Positions 8,103-18,380 are shown, numbered from the stretch's first letter. The stretch: DNA of 64,000 bases from Streptomyces cynarae (GCF_025642135.1 NZ_CP106793.1:2835001-2899000); one strand, 5' to 3'. Notes: generated by a model not told the origin, from the letters alone. Translations and numbers: made by a program.

Positions 8103-9266
8103 GTGCGCATCACCGGAATCAGCACACACGTGGTCGGGACCCCCTGGCGGAATCTGACGTACGTCCAGGTGCATACCGACGAGGGCATCACGGGCGTTGG
8201 CGAGACCCGCATGCTGGGCCACACCGACGCGCTGATCGGCTACCTGCGAGAGGCCGAGGTCAATCACATTCTCGGCTCGGACCCGTTCGCTGTCGAGGAC
8301 CTGGTCCGCCGTATGAAGTACGGCGACTACGGGCGCGCGGGTGAGATCGTGATGTCCGGCATCGCCGTGGTCGAGATGGCCTGCTGGGACATCAAGGGCA
8401 AGGCCCTGGGCGTGCCCGTCTGGCAGCTGCTCGGCGGCAAGGTCACCGACAAGGTCAAGGCTTACGCGAACGGGTGGTACACCACCGAGCGGACGCCGGA
8501 GGCCTATCACAAGGCCGCCCAGGGGGTCATGGAGCGCGGGTACCGGGCCCTCAAGATCGACCCCTTCGGTACCGGCCACTTCGAGCTCGACCACGAGCAG
8601 ACCATGTACGCGGTCTCCCTCATCGAGGCTGTGCGCGACGCCATCGGGCCGGACGCCGAGCTGATGCTGGAGATGCACGGCCGCTTCTCCCCCGCGACCG
8701 CCGTGCGGCTCGCCAAGGAGCTGGCGCCGTTCAAGCCCGCCTGGCTGGAGGAGCCGGTTCCGCCGGAGAACCTCAAGGCACTCGAGAAGGTCGCCGCCAA
8801 GGTCGACATGCCGGTCGCCACGGGCGAGCGCATCCACGACCGCATCGAGTTCCGCGAGCTGTTCGACAGCCAGGCCGTGGACATCATCCAGCCCGATCTC
8901 GGCCACATCGGCGGCATCTGGGAGACGCGGAAGCTGGCCGCGACCGCCGAGACGCACTACATGCTGGTGGCGCCGCACAACGTGGGCGGCTCGGTACTCA
9001 CCGCCGCCTCCCTCCAAGTCGGTTTCACCACACCGAACTTCAAGATCCTCGAGCACTTCAACGACTTCGCGGACGCGGAGATCAAGAAGGTGGTCAAGGG
9101 TGCCCCGCAGGTGAACCCGGAGGACGGCTGCTTCCACCTCTCCGACGCCCCGGGCCTCGGCGTGGAACTGGACACCGACGCGGCGGCCGAGTTCCCGCAG
9201 CAGCGGGCCCACTTCGACCTGTGGGCCGAAGGCTGGGAAAGGCGCAACCCGAAGGACGGGCAGTGA
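8103..9266 (+). CDS. Sugar-acid dehydratase, mandelate racemase/enolase superfamily (galactonate dehydratase-like)
   Basis: A 387-residue enolase-superfamily protein: N-terminal capping domain to about residue 110, then the TIM barrel. Visible active-site segments are ALKIDPFG, the first metal ligand in LMLEMHGRF, WLEEP, ATGERIHDR, the IIQPDLGHIGG Asp and the VAPHN His, which give the mandelate-racemase subgroup general base. Members abstract the alpha proton of a sugar acid and dehydrate it to a 2-keto-3-deoxy acid. Galactonate is a reasonable substrate given the neighbours, but sequence alone cannot separate it from related aldonates. GTG start with GAAAGG 8 nt upstream. Its stop overlaps the next gene by four bases. 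Confidence 0.88.
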   Translation: MRITGISTHVVGTPWRNLTYVQVHTDEGITGVGETRMLGHTDALIGYLREAEVNHILGSDPFAVEDLVRRMKYGDYGRAGEIVMSGIAVVEMACWDIKGKALGVPVWQLLGGKVTDKVKAYANGWYTTERTPEAYHKAAQGVMERGYRALKIDPFGTGHFELDHEQTMYAVSLIEAVRDAIGPDAELMLEMHGRFSPATAVRLAKELAPFKPAWLEEPVPPENLKALEKVAAKVDMPVATGERIHDRIEFRELFDSQAVDIIQPDLGHIGGIWETRKLAATAETHYMLVAPHNVGGSVLTAASLQVGFTTPNFKILEHFNDFADAEIKKVVKGAPQVNPEDGCFHLSDAPGLGVELDTDAAAEFPQQRAHFDLWAEGWERRNPKDGQ

Positions 9267-10267
9267 CCACCGCCGTAGTCGTGGAGGCGCCCGGCGCTTA
9301 CCGGCTCGAGGAGCACACACCGCGCGAGCCCGGTCCGGGCGAGGCGCTGGTGCGGGTCCACGCCGTCGGTATTTGCGGCAGCGACCGCGAGGTCTACCAG
9401 GGCAACCGGCCCGAGGGCTACGTGCGCTACCCGCTCACTCCCGGCCACGAGTGGTCCGGCACGGTGGAGGCGGTCGGCGCCGGGGTGCCCGAGTCGCTGG
9501 TCGGCCGCAAGGCCGTCGGGGAGGGCTTCCGCAACTGCCAGGTCTGCGACCGCTGCCACGCCGGCGAGACGACGCTGTGCACCTCTGGGTACGAGGAGAC
9601 GGGCTTCACCCAGCCCGGCGCGATGGCCACCACCCTCACGCTCCCGGCCCGCCTGCTGCACATCCTGCCGGACGACGCCGATCTCACGGCGGCGGCCCTG
9701 CTGGAGCCGGCCGCCTGCATCGCGGCCGCCGCGCTGAAGGGGAACGCACAGCCGGGCGAGCGGGTCGCGGTCGTCGGCACGGGCACGCTCGGCATGTTCG
9801 CCGTGCAGTTCCTGAAGGCGGTCTCGCCGTCGGAGCTGCTGGTGGTGGGCACCAGGAACGACCGCGAGGCGCTGTCGCGGCAGTTCGGCGCGACCGACTT
9901 CCGCACCAAGGACCAGGAGCTCCCCGACGACTTCGACGTCGTCATCGAGACCGCCGGGTCCGCCTCCGCCGCGCGCACCTCCGCCTCGCTGCTGCGGCGC
10001 GGCGGGCGGCTCGTCCTGACGGGCATCCCGGCGCCGGGCGCCGAGGGCCTGGACCCGACCGACCTCGTCGTACGGCAGCTGGAGGTGCACACCGTCTTCG
10101 GTGCGCCGCCGGACGCCTGGGCGCACGCGGTGCGGGTCTTCGGCGCGGGGCTGCTCGATCCGCTGCGGCTGGTCACGCACGAGCTGCCGCTCACCGGGTT
10201 CCCGCAGGCCATCGAGCTGGTGGGGTCCGGCGACCCGAAGGTCGGCAAGGTCCTGCTACGACCGTGA
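9263..10267 (+). CDS. Zinc-dependent sugar/polyol dehydrogenase (MDR family)
   Basis: About 334 residues of the medium-chain dehydrogenase family. Catalytic zinc ligands are Cys38 (GICGSD) with His62 and Glu63 (PGHE). A structural zinc is held by Cys92, 95, 98 and 106 (NCQVCDRCHAGETTLC). The Rossmann motif is VVGTGTLG. It should oxidise a secondary alcohol of a sugar, sugar acid or polyol with NAD(P). GTG 9263 overlaps the dehydratase stop (GTGA), so the two are translationally coupled and probably act in one pathway. The exact substrate is not readable. Confidence 0.88.
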   Translation: MTTAVVVEAPGAYRLEEHTPREPGPGEALVRVHAVGICGSDREVYQGNRPEGYVRYPLTPGHEWSGTVEAVGAGVPESLVGRKAVGEGFRNCQVCDRCHAGETTLCTSGYEETGFTQPGAMATTLTLPARLLHILPDDADLTAAALLEPAACIAAAALKGNAQPGERVAVVGTGTLGMFAVQFLKAVSPSELLVVGTRNDREALSRQFGATDFRTKDQELPDDFDVVIETAGSASAARTSASLLRRGGRLVLTGIPAPGAEGLDPTDLVVRQLEVHTVFGAPPDAWAHAVRVFGAGLLDPLRLVTHELPLTGFPQAIELVGSGDPKVGKVLLRP

Positions 10268-10282
10268 CACCCCCCTAGAGCC

Positions 10283-10326
10283 GTACGCCGGTACGGAGTT
10301 ACCTGACGAGCTCCGTACCGGCGTAC
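10283..10326. terminator. Perfect 16-bp hairpin after dehydrogenase
   Basis: GTACGCCGGTACGGAG (10283-10298) pairs without mismatch with CTCCGTACCGGCGTAC (10311-10326) over a 12-nt loop. It starts 15 nt after the dehydrogenase stop and lacks a T-run. It probably ends the two-gene dehydratase-dehydrogenase transcript. Confidence 0.65.
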
Positions 10327-10360
10327 CACCAGCCCACACGCACCCCGAGCCGCGAACTTC

Positions 10361-10372
10361 GTCCGAAATACC
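10361..10372 (-). promoter_or_regulatory. ATTTCGGAC motif copy upstream of TIM-barrel gene
   Basis: Minus-strand GGTATTTCGGAC, nearly identical to GGTATTTCGAAT ahead of the arabinanase gene (25809-25820). It lies 19 bp before GTG 10391, so a bound protein would block transcription or initiation. Confidence 0.4.
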
Positions 10373-10390
10373 GAACATAAAGGACTCCTC

Positions 10391-11359
10391 GTGACCACCG
10401 ACTCCGCTACGGCAGCCCGCAGGCCCGGTGAGCAGGCGCTCGCCGCGCTCGGCCTGGGCGCCCCCGCCCCCTCCCCCGCCGACGCCTCGCCGCACACCTT
10501 CCCCGGAGGCGGCCGCTGGCGCACCGAGATCCCCTCGTGCGAGGGACCCGAGGCGCTCGCGGTGGTCCTCAAGGAGTCCTCCCGGCTCGATGTGCCGATC
10601 CACCGCATCAGCCAGGGCAGCGGCGTCTGGATGCTGACCGACGCCGAGATCACCGAAATGGTCGAGGCCACGGCCGAACGTGACATCGAGCTGTGCCTGT
10701 TCACGGGGCCGCGCGGCACCTGGGACATCGGCGGCTCGGTCCGCACCGACTCGCGCGGCGCGGGTCTGCGGGCGCGCGGCCACGACGCGGTCGCAGGCTG
10801 TGTCGAGGACGCCGTCCGGGCGACGGAGCTGGGCGTGAAGTGCCTGCTCGTCGCCGACGAGGGCGTGCTGTGGACACTGCACCGGGCTCGCGAGAAGGGC
10901 ATCATCCCGGCCGACACCACGCTGAAGGTCTCGGCGCTGATCGGCCCGGTCAACCCGGCCGCGTACGCCGTGTACGAGCGCCTGGGCGCGGACTCGGTCA
11001 ACGTGCCCAGCGACCTGACGCTCGATCACCTCACCGAGATCCGGCGGGTCTCCGCGGCCCCCATGGACATGTACATCGAAGCCCCCGACGATCTCGGCGG
11101 CTATGTGCGCATGTACGAGGTCGCCGAGCTGATCCGGCGCGGCGCGCCGCTGTACCTCAAGTTCGGCCTGTCCAAGGCGCCCGGAATCTACCCGTACGGC
11201 AACCATATGCGGGAGCTGACCCTGGCCACCGCCAAGGAACGCGTGCGGCGCGGCCGGCTCGCCCTGGACCTGCTCGCACGGCACGGGGCGGACGGCGACA
11301 TGGCGCCGCTCGGCTCCCGGCTGCCGGGCTCGCTCAACCGGTTCGACCTTCCGTCATAA
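10391..11359 (+). CDS. Conserved TIM-barrel-like protein of unknown function (U32-peptidase-like)
   Basis: A 322-residue cytoplasmic protein without signal or membrane segments. I do not recognise its biochemical role. Alternating hydrophobic strands and Gly-rich loops ([76 protein letters not shown]) suggest a beta/alpha barrel, and such proteins are sometimes labelled U32 peptidase. No catalytic motif is obvious. It sits between a sugar dehydrogenase and a sugar importer with the same orientation, so a role in sugar or sugar-acid turnover is more likely than proteolysis. GTG start with AAGGA 7 nt upstream. Confidence 0.7.
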   Translation: MTTDSATAARRPGEQALAALGLGAPAPSPADASPHTFPGGGRWRTEIPSCEGPEALAVVLKESSRLDVPIHRISQGSGVWMLTDAEITEMVEATAERDIELCLFTGPRGTWDIGGSVRTDSRGAGLRARGHDAVAGCVEDAVRATELGVKCLLVADEGVLWTLHRAREKGIIPADTTLKVSALIGPVNPAAYAVYERLGADSVNVPSDLTLDHLTEIRRVSAAPMDMYIEAPDDLGGYVRMYEVAELIRRGAPLYLKFGLSKAPGIYPYGNHMRELTLATAKERVRRGRLALDLLARHGADGDMAPLGSRLPGSLNRFDLPS

Positions 11360-11486
11360 CGTTCCGGAAACTCGGCTTCACACCGGCCGACAACCCCGCG
11401 CAGAATCCCACACACCTGCTCTCGGTCGACACCCCGCACGGCATCCGAATGACCGAACACCTCCCGCACAGCAAGGACTGATCATC

Positions 11487-12596
11487 ATGCGCACTCGCAG
11501 AGCCGCTCTCACCGCGATAGCCGGAGCCGCCTCCCTCGCTCTCACCCTGACCGCCTGCGGCCAGAGCGGCGCGGGCGGCAGCAAGGAGAAGGCGGGCAGC
11601 GCCAAGGGCGGCACCATCGGCATCGCCATGCCGACCAAGTCCTCCGAGCGCTGGATCAACGACGGCAACAACGTCGTCAAGAACCTCCAGGCCGCGGGTT
11701 ACAAGACCAAGCTGGTCTACGGCGAGGACGACCCCGACACCCAGGTCTCGCAGATCGAGAACCTGATCACCCAGGGCGTCAAGGGCCTGATCATCGCGGC
11801 CATCGACAACAAGTCCCTGAACAACGTCCTCCAGCAGGCCGCCCAGGCGAAGATCCCGGTCATCGCCTACGACCGCCTGATCCTCGGCACGAAGAACGTC
11901 GACTACTACGCCTCGTTCGACAACGAGAAGGTCGGCGTGCTGCAGGGCACGTACATCGTGCAGAAGCTCGGTCTGGACAAGGGCAAGAAGGGCCCGTTCA
12001 ACATCGAGCTGTTCGCCGGCTCCAATGACGACAACAACACCAAGTACTTCTTCAACGGCGCGATGAGCGTGCTGCAGCCGTACATCGACAAGAAGGAGCT
12101 GGTCGTCAAGTCCGGCCAGACCCAGCTCAACCAGGTCACCACCCTGCGCTGGGACGGCACCACCGCGCAGAAGCGCATGGAGGACGTCCTCACCTCCGCC
12201 TACAAGAGCGGCAAGGTCGACGCGGTGCTCTCGCCCTACGACGGCATCTCCATCGGCATCCTGTCCGCGCTGAAGTCGGACGGCTACGGCTCGGCGAGCA
12301 AGCCGCTGCCGGTCATCACCGGCCAGGACGCCGAGCTCGCCTCGGTGAAGTCGATCATCGCCGGTCAGCAGACGCAGACCGTCTACAAGGACACCCGCCA
12401 GCTCGCCAAGGTCGCCGCGACCATGGTCGACGACGCCCTCAACGGCAAGACACCGCAGGTCAACGACACCAAGACCTACAACAACGGCACGAAGGTGGTC
12501 CCGGCCTACCTGCTGCAGCCGGTGAGCGTCGACAAGTCGAACTACGAGGACGTGCTGGTCAAGGGCGGCTACTACACCGACGCCCAGCTCAAGTAA
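11487..12596 (+). CDS. Sugar ABC transporter substrate-binding lipoprotein (ChvE/XylF type)
   Basis: A 369-residue binding protein. Residues 1-26 are a lipoprotein signal ending at the lipobox LTAC ([16 protein letters not shown]...). The mature protein shows ChvE-family segments such as [55 protein letters not shown] and [10 protein letters not shown]. ChvE proteins bind glucose, galactose, arabinose or xylose and feed an MmsA/GguB transporter, exactly the next two genes. AAGGA lies about 9 nt before ATG. It is first gene of a three-gene importer operon that ends at the hairpin 15443-15470. Confidence 0.93.
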   Translation: MRTRRAALTAIAGAASLALTLTACGQSGAGGSKEKAGSAKGGTIGIAMPTKSSERWINDGNNVVKNLQAAGYKTKLVYGEDDPDTQVSQIENLITQGVKGLIIAAIDNKSLNNVLQQAAQAKIPVIAYDRLILGTKNVDYYASFDNEKVGVLQGTYIVQKLGLDKGKKGPFNIELFAGSNDDNNTKYFFNGAMSVLQPYIDKKELVVKSGQTQLNQVTTLRWDGTTAQKRMEDVLTSAYKSGKVDAVLSPYDGISIGILSALKSDGYGSASKPLPVITGQDAELASVKSIIAGQQTQTVYKDTRQLAKVAATMVDDALNGKTPQVNDTKTYNNGTKVVPAYLLQPVSVDKSNYEDVLVKGGYYTDAQLK

Positions 12597-12641
12597 CCGG
12601 CGCCCCCCTTCACCGACCGCACACGACTGGAAGGCACGACC

Positions 12642-14192
12642 ATGGCGGGACCCGTCCTGGAAATGCGCTCGATCGTCAAGACCTTTCCCGGCGTCAAGGC
12701 GCTGTCGGACGTCAATCTGACCGTCCGTAAAGGCGAGGTCCACGCCATCTGCGGGGAGAACGGCGCCGGCAAGTCGACCCTCATGAAGGTCCTCTCCGGC
12801 GTCCACCCGCACGGGAGTTACGAAGGAGAGGTCCTCTTCGAGGGCGAGGTCTGCAGCTTCAAGGACATCCGGGCGAGCGAGCAGCACGGCATCGTGATCA
12901 TCCACCAGGAGCTGGCGCTGGTGCCGTTTCTCTCCATCGCCGAGAACATCTTCCTCGGCAACGAACACGCCTCGCGCGGGTTCATCAACTGGAACGACAC
13001 GCTCAAGCACGCCACCGAACTGCTGCGCCGCGTCGGCCTCGACGAGCATCCGGAGACCCGGATCGCCGACATCGGCGTGGGCAAGCAGCAGCTCGTGGAG
13101 ATCGCGAAGGCGCTGTCGAAGTCCGTGAAGCTGCTCATCCTCGACGAGCCGACGGCGGCCCTGAACGACGAGGACAGCGGCAAACTCCTCGATCTCATCC
13201 TGGAGTTGAAGAACCAGGGCATCACCTCGATCATCATCTCCCACAAGCTGAACGAGATCCGCAAGGTCGCCGACTCGGTGACGATCCTGCGCGACGGGCG
13301 CACCATCGAGACGCTCGACGTGAAGGCGCCGGAGACGACCGAGGAGCGGATCATCGCCGGCATGGTCGGCCGCGACCTCGACAACCGCTTCCCCGACCGC
13401 ACTCCGCACCGGCCGGAGGAGGGCGCGGCACCGGCCCTGGAGATCCGCAACTGGACCGTGTTCCACCCGATCGACCAGCAGCGCAAGGTCGTCGACGACG
13501 TGTCGATCCAGGTGCGCCGCGGGGAGATCGTCGGTATCGCGGGCCTGATGGGCGCGGGCCGCACCGAGCTGGCCATGAACGTCTTCGGGCGCACCTACGG
13601 CCGGTACGCGGGCGGCACGGTCCTCAAGGACGGCAAGGAGATCCGTACGAAGACCGTCGCCGAGGCGGTCGAGCACGGCATCGCCTACGTCACCGAGGAC
13701 CGCAAGCACTACGGCCTGAACCTCATCGACACCATCAACCGCAACATCTCGCTGACCGCGCTGAACAAGGTGGCCAAGCGGGGCATCGTCGACGAGCACG
13801 AGGAGCGGCAGGTCTCCGAGGGCTTCCGCAAGACCATGAACATCAAGGCGCCGACCGTCTTCGAGCCGGTGGGCAAACTGTCGGGCGGCAACCAGCAGAA
13901 GGTCGTCCTCAGCAAGTGGATCTTCGCGGGACCGGACGTGCTGATCCTGGACGAGCCCACCCGCGGCATCGACGTGGGCGCCAAGTACGAGATCTACACG
14001 GTGATCGACCAGCTGGCCGCGCAGGGCAAGGCGGTCGTCTTCATCTCCTCCGAGCTGCCGGAGCTGCTCGGCATGTGCGACCGCATCTACACCATGGCCG
14101 CCGGGCGGCTGACCGGAGAGGTTCCACGGGCCGAGGCCACCCAGGAAGTGCTGATGCGCCAGATGACGAAGGACAAAGAGGTAACCCGATGA
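12642..14192 (+). CDS. Sugar ABC transporter double ATPase (MmsA/GguA type)
   Basis: A 516-residue protein with two ABC domains. The first has [33 protein letters not shown] as a degenerate signature, and [11 protein letters not shown]. The second has [30 protein letters not shown] and [11 protein letters not shown]. Length and insertions match the xylose/galactose MmsA-GguA subfamily rather than RbsA. The start follows GGAAGG by 8 nt. Its stop overlaps the permease start (ATGA), so ATPase and permease are translationally coupled. It hydrolyses ATP to drive import of the sugar bound by the upstream lipoprotein. Confidence 0.94.
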   Translation: MAGPVLEMRSIVKTFPGVKALSDVNLTVRKGEVHAICGENGAGKSTLMKVLSGVHPHGSYEGEVLFEGEVCSFKDIRASEQHGIVIIHQELALVPFLSIAENIFLGNEHASRGFINWNDTLKHATELLRRVGLDEHPETRIADIGVGKQQLVEIAKALSKSVKLLILDEPTAALNDEDSGKLLDLILELKNQGITSIIISHKLNEIRKVADSVTILRDGRTIETLDVKAPETTEERIIAGMVGRDLDNRFPDRTPHRPEEGAAPALEIRNWTVFHPIDQQRKVVDDVSIQVRRGEIVGIAGLMGAGRTELAMNVFGRTYGRYAGGTVLKDGKEIRTKTVAEAVEHGIAYVTEDRKHYGLNLIDTINRNISLTALNKVAKRGIVDEHEERQVSEGFRKTMNIKAPTVFEPVGKLSGGNQQKVVLSKWIFAGPDVLILDEPTRGIDVGAKYEIYTVIDQLAAQGKAVVFISSELPELLGMCDRIYTMAAGRLTGEVPRAEATQEVLMRQMTKDKEVTR

Positions 14193-15433
14193 GCACCGAT
14201 GTGACCGCCAAGACCCCGGCCCCGGCGCCGCCGGGCAAGAGCGGATCGGCCACCGGCAGGGGCCTGCTCCAGCTGGTTCTGGGCGGCCTGCGCCGCAACA
14301 TGCGCCAGTACGGGATGCTGATCGCGCTCGGCCTGATCGTCATCTTCTTCCAGGTGGCGACCGGCGGGGACCTGCTGCTGCCGCGCAACGTCTCCAACCT
14401 GGTGCTGCAGAACAGCTACATCCTGATCCTCGCGATCGGCATGATGCTGGTCATCATCGCCGGGCACATCGATCTGTCGGTCGGCTCGCTGACGGCGTTC
14501 GTGGGTGCGTTCGCGGCCGTGCTGACGGTGGAGCACAGTGTGGCGTGGCCCCTCGCGCTCGTGCTGTGCCTGCTGGTGGGCGCGGTGGCCGGCGCCGTGC
14601 AGGGATACCTCATCGCGTATCTCGGCATACCGTCGTTCATCGTCACCCTCGCGGGAATGCTGCTCTTCCGCGGCCTGACGGAGATCCTGCTCAAGGGGCA
14701 GACCCTCGGCCCCTTCCCGGACGGGCTGCAGAAGCTCGGCAACGGCTTCCTGCCCGAGGTCGGCCCGAACACCAATTACCACAACCTCACGCTGCTGCTC
14801 GGCCTCGTCATGATCGCCGCCGTGGTGTGGCAGGAGGTGCGCGACCGGCGTCGCCAGCAGGAGTTCTCCCTGGACGTGCTGCCGGCGCGGATGTTCGCGC
14901 TGAAGATCGTCGCGATCGTCGCCGCGATCCTGGCCCTCACGATGCTGCTCGCCAGCTACCAGGGGGCGCCGATCATCCTCATCGTCCTCGGTGTCCTGGT
15001 GGTCGGCTACGGCTACGTCATGCGCAACGCCGTCTTCGGCCGTCACATCTACGCGATCGGCGGCAACCTGCCGGCCGCGAAGCTGTCCGGCGTGAAGGAC
15101 AAGCGGGTCACCTTCCAGGTGTTCCTGAACATGGGCGTGCTCGCGGCCCTGGCGGGTCTGGTGGTCGCCGCCCGTCTGAACGCGGCCTCGCCGAAGGCGG
15201 GCGTGAACTTCGAGCTCGAGGCGATCGCCTCTTCCTTCATCGGTGGTGCGTCCATGAGCGGCGGTGTCGGTACCGTCCTCGGCGCGATCATCGGTGGTCT
15301 CGTGCTCGGCGTGCTGAACAACGGCATGAACCTCCTCAGCGTCGGCACCGACTGGCAGCAGGTCATCAAGGGCCTGGCCCTTTTGGTGGCGGTCGGCTTC
15401 GACGTGTGGAACAAGCGCAAGTCCGGTTCGTGA
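14189..15433 (+). CDS. Sugar ABC transporter permease (XylH/GguB type)
   Basis: About 414 residues, longer than RbsC-type permeases as is usual for XylH/GguB. Multiple membrane segments are visible, with conserved [18 protein letters not shown] and the C-terminal [20 protein letters not shown] hydrophilic loop around [11 protein letters not shown] divides the protein. ATG 14189 lies within the four-base overlap with the ATPase gene. It probably forms a homodimeric channel. A strong hairpin terminator follows immediately. Confidence 0.94.
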   Translation: MSTDVTAKTPAPAPPGKSGSATGRGLLQLVLGGLRRNMRQYGMLIALGLIVIFFQVATGGDLLLPRNVSNLVLQNSYILILAIGMMLVIIAGHIDLSVGSLTAFVGAFAAVLTVEHSVAWPLALVLCLLVGAVAGAVQGYLIAYLGIPSFIVTLAGMLLFRGLTEILLKGQTLGPFPDGLQKLGNGFLPEVGPNTNYHNLTLLLGLVMIAAVVWQEVRDRRRQQEFSLDVLPARMFALKIVAIVAAILALTMLLASYQGAPIILIVLGVLVVGYGYVMRNAVFGRHIYAIGGNLPAAKLSGVKDKRVTFQVFLNMGVLAALAGLVVAARLNAASPKAGVNFELEAIASSFIGGASMSGGVGTVLGAIIGGLVLGVLNNGMNLLSVGTDWQQVIKGLALLVAVGFDVWNKRKSGS

Positions 15434-15442
15434 GCCGGTAAG

Positions 15443-15470
15443 GGCCCCCGCCGAAAGGCGGGGGCCTTTT
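15443..15470 (+). terminator. Rho-independent terminator after sugar importer
   Basis: GGCCCCCGCC, loop GAAA, GGCGGGGGCC (15443-15466) then TTTT. A textbook intrinsic terminator 9 nt after the permease stop; it separates the importer from aldose 1-epimerase. Confidence 0.9.
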
Positions 15471-15508
15471 CCCTGGGCACGGCGCAGGCAGCAGAAAGCA
15501 GGAAGCCC

Positions 15509-16555
15509 GTGAAGGAACTCTTCGGCAAGCTCGCCGACGGCACCAAGGTCTACCGCTGGTCCCTGGAGAACGGCGGGACCCGCCTGAAGGTGCTGAACTG
15601 GGGCGGTGTGGTCCAGAGCCTGGAGATCCCCGACCGGCACGGCCGCTGCGCCAACGTCTCCCTGGGCTTCGACAACATCGACGACTACGTGGCGAAGACC
15701 CCGTACTTCGGCGCCCTCATCGGCCGCTACGGCAACCGTATGGCCAAGGGCCGGTTCACCCTGGACGGCAAGAGCTACCAGCTCTCCGTCAACGACGGCG
15801 TGAACAGCCTGCACGGCGGCAAGCAGGGCTTCGACAAGCACATCTGGGACGTCGAGCCGTTCACCAGGGGCTCCGACGTCGGCCTGCACCTGTACTACAC
15901 GAGCGTCGACGGCGAGATGGGCTACCCGGGCACGCTCAAGGCGAAGGTGACGTACACCCTCGACAAGCACGGCGACTGGCGCATCGACTACGAGGCCACC
16001 ACCGACAAGGCCACCGTCGTCAACCTCACCAGCCACGTCTACTGGAACCTGGCCGGCGAGGGCAGCGGCACCGTCGAGGACCACGAGCTGCAGATCGCCG
16101 CCTCCCGCTACACGCCCACCGACTCGGGCCTCATCCCCACCGGCGAGCTGGCGAAGGTCTCCGGCACCCCCTTCGACTTCCGCCACGCCAAGGCGGTCGG
16201 ACGGGACCTCCGAGCGGGCGACCCGCAGCAGGTGCAGGCCAAGGGCTACGACCACAACTGGGTCCTGGACAAGGGCGTCACCGCGAAGCCCGAGCACGTG
16301 GCCACGCTGCGCGACCCGCGCTCGGGCCGCACCCTGAAGATCTCCACCGACCAGCCGGGCCTGCAGTTCTACTCGGGCAACTTCCTCGACGGCACCCTGG
16401 TCGGCACCAGCGGCCACACCTACCGCCAGGGCGACGCGCTGTGCCTGGAGACCCAGCACTTCCCGGACTCGCCGAACCACGCGAACTTCCCGTCGACCGT
16501 GCTGCGGCCCGGGCAGACGTACCGGACGACGACGATCCACTCGTTCAGCGCGTAA
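15509..16555 (+). CDS. galM: Aldose 1-epimerase (mutarotase)
   Basis: A 348-residue GalM-family protein that interconverts alpha and beta anomers of galactose, glucose and related sugars. Family markers include GALIGRYGNRMAKGRF, NSLHGGKQGFDKHIW, the NLTSHVYWNLAG histidine segment, DHNWVLD, and the glutamate near the C terminus in CLETQHFPDSPNH. There is no signal peptide, so it acts in the cytoplasm. GTG start with AGGAAG upstream. It lies beyond the terminator of the importer operon but in the same orientation, and would supply the anomer needed by dehydrogenases or kinases. Confidence 0.93.
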   Translation: MKELFGKLADGTKVYRWSLENGGTRLKVLNWGGVVQSLEIPDRHGRCANVSLGFDNIDDYVAKTPYFGALIGRYGNRMAKGRFTLDGKSYQLSVNDGVNSLHGGKQGFDKHIWDVEPFTRGSDVGLHLYYTSVDGEMGYPGTLKAKVTYTLDKHGDWRIDYEATTDKATVVNLTSHVYWNLAGEGSGTVEDHELQIAASRYTPTDSGLIPTGELAKVSGTPFDFRHAKAVGRDLRAGDPQQVQAKGYDHNWVLDKGVTAKPEHVATLRDPRSGRTLKISTDQPGLQFYSGNFLDGTLVGTSGHTYRQGDALCLETQHFPDSPNHANFPSTVLRPGQTYRTTTIHSFSA

Positions 16556-16622
16556 ACGCGAGCGAACTCACACTCGACGCACACCAGTTGAACGACGCCA
16601 CGTCCGTATCCGTATGAGTGGA

Positions 16623-16648
16623 TGGCCCGTGCTCCCCCGCACGGGCCA
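16623..16648 (+). terminator. Hairpin between aldose epimerase and aminotransferase
   Basis: TGGCCCGTGC (16623-16632) and GCACGGGCCA (16639-16648) pair perfectly over six bases. It is 67 bp after the epimerase stop and only 9 bp ahead of the aminotransferase ribosome site. It is either a terminator or a 5-prime leader hairpin. Confidence 0.55.
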
Positions 16649-16668
16649 CCCACTGTACGGAGGTTGCC

Positions 16669-18380
16669 TTGGCAGACAACGTCACCTCGCTGTTCCGCAG
16701 CTCCGCGGCGCACAGCCCCTCGATGGCGGCGCTGACACGGGAGAACGACGGAGTCGGCCCGGTGGACTTCTGCATCCCGTGCAACCCGTACTTCCCCACG
16801 CCCGCCATGTTCGAGGAGATGGCGGGCAAGCTGCGTGACATCCTCACCTACTACCCGAGCGGCGCGGAGACGATCACGGCCGAGCTGTGCGGTCTCCTCC
16901 AGCTGCCGCCGCAGTGCGTCGCCATGGGCAACGGCTCCACCGAGCTGATCACCTGGATCGACCACCTGCTGGTCCGCGAGTCCCTCGCCGTCCCCGTCCC
17001 CACCTTCGGCCGCTGGACCGACCAGCCCATGGAGACCGGCAAGCGGGTCGACATGTTCCCGCTCCAGGAGTCCAACGGCTTCTCCCTGGACCTCACCCAG
17101 TACGCCGAGTTCATCCGCGGGCGGGGCACCCGGGTCGCCGTCGTCTGCAACCCGAACAACCCCGACGGCGGCTACCAGTACAAGCACGCCCTGGTGCAGT
17201 TCATGGACCAGATGGCCGACCTCGACCTGGTCGTCGTGGACGAGTCCTTCCTGGAGTTCGCGGACGCCGAGGCCGACCCCAGCGTCGTGCAGGAGGCCAT
17301 GCTGCGGCCCAACGTCGTCGTGCTGCGCAGCCTCGGCAAGAACTTCGGCCTGCACGGCATACGCTTCGGCTACCTGGTCGCCAACCCGTCGCTCGCGGGC
17401 CGGATCCGTTCCATGCTGCCGAAGTGGAACCTCAACTCCTTCGCCGAGCACGTGGTGTTCATGCTGAAGGAGCACGGGGCGGAGTACCAGCAGAGCCTGC
17501 AGCAGGTGCGCCGCGACCGTCTGGAGATGGCCAGCCACCTCTCGGCGCTGCCCGGCCTGACGATCTACCCGTCCCAGGGCAACTTCCTCTTCGTGCGCCT
17601 CCCCGTCGGTGCCGAGGGCACCGTGGTCCGCGACCGGCTGCTCACCGAGCACCGGATCCTGGTCCGCGAGTGCGGCAACAAGATCGGCTCCTCCAGCCGC
17701 TTCCTGCGACTCGTGGTGCGCCCCCAGGTGGACGTGCGTCGCCTGGTGTCCGCCCTGGAGCAGGTGCTCTACGGGTCCAGGAGGGGAGCCGCCGTGCCCG
17801 AGCTGAGCCGGCGAACCGGCTACAGCTCGGGTACGGCGGCGGTGGACCGCCTGGTCAGCGAGACCAACGGGGCGGGGTGCGGGGGCTCGCCGCCCGGGCC
17901 GCAGGGCCCGCTCCAGGGCTCCCGGCCGCCGCACCGCTCCCCGCCGCGCAGCCGGCCGTCGGTGGAACGCCGATGCCCGCCGCAGCCCAGGCCGCTCCCC
18001 TGCCTCCGGCGCCCGCGCCCCTGCTCACACCCGCACCGGCTCCCGCCCCGCTGCCGACCCCCGCGCCCACTCCGGTCCCCGCGCCCGCTTCGGCGCCGTT
18101 CCCCGCGCCCGCTCCGGCGCCGTTCCCCGAGCCCACTCAGGCGCCGTTCCCCGAGCCCGCTCAGGCGCCGTTCCCGGCGGCCGCCCCGATCCCCGCCGCC
18201 GCCGCGGCGACCGGCCCCACCCCGCCGGGCGTCCCGGCCCGCGGTGGTCTGACCGCCGCCCAGGTGCGCGGCATGACCGCGCCCGCCCCCGGCATCCCCG
18301 GCCTGGCACCGGCCCCGGCCACCGGCTGGCCCAGCCCGCCGGCCTGGCCGAACGCGGCGGGGATGGGTCAGGCGGGGTAG
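16669..18380 (+). pseudogene. PLP-dependent aminotransferase with Pro-rich tail, one-base frame break
   Basis: Fold-type I aminotransferase of the HisC/CobD type, about 370 residues. It has VCNPNNPDGG, the VVVDESFLEF segment and the PLP lysine in SLGKNFGLHGIRFGY. Start is TTG 16669, 5 nt after ACGGAGG. After RTGYSSGTAAVDRLVSETNG the frame must shift by one missing base near 17869-17885 (G-rich) to continue into a low-complexity tail. In that frame 24-bp units encode the repeats APFPAPAP, APFPEPTQ and APFPEPAQ. Total length without a multiple of three (1712 nt) fits a single lost base. Without correction the frame runs to 18252 as an implausible Arg/Pro-rich tail. The amino-acid substrate is unknown. 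Confidence 0.7.
18093..18175 (+). repeat. 24-bp tandem repeat in Pro-rich tail
   Basis: Three full 24-bp units (18093-18116, 18117-18140, 18141-18164) plus a partial fourth. Each begins GCGCCGTTCCC and encodes eight residues (APFPxPxx) in the tail frame, so length changes by whole units would stay in frame. Confidence 0.75.

Noticed and set aside
11361..11371. GTTCCGGAAAC palindrome upstream of the ChvE-type gene, also near 6624-6633
   Set aside because: Resembles the ATTTCGAAC motif but with one extra base; too short and GC-rich to assign to the same regulator.
11334..13799. Minus-strand frame of about 820 codons opposite the ChvE-type importer
   Set aside because: Antisense shadow created by high-GC codon bias; composition is Asp/Val/His-biased and no domain is recognisable.
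14087..16540. Minus-strand frame of about 817 codons opposite permease and galM
   Set aside because: Same antisense artefact; the plus-strand genes have clear domains, ribosome sites and terminators.
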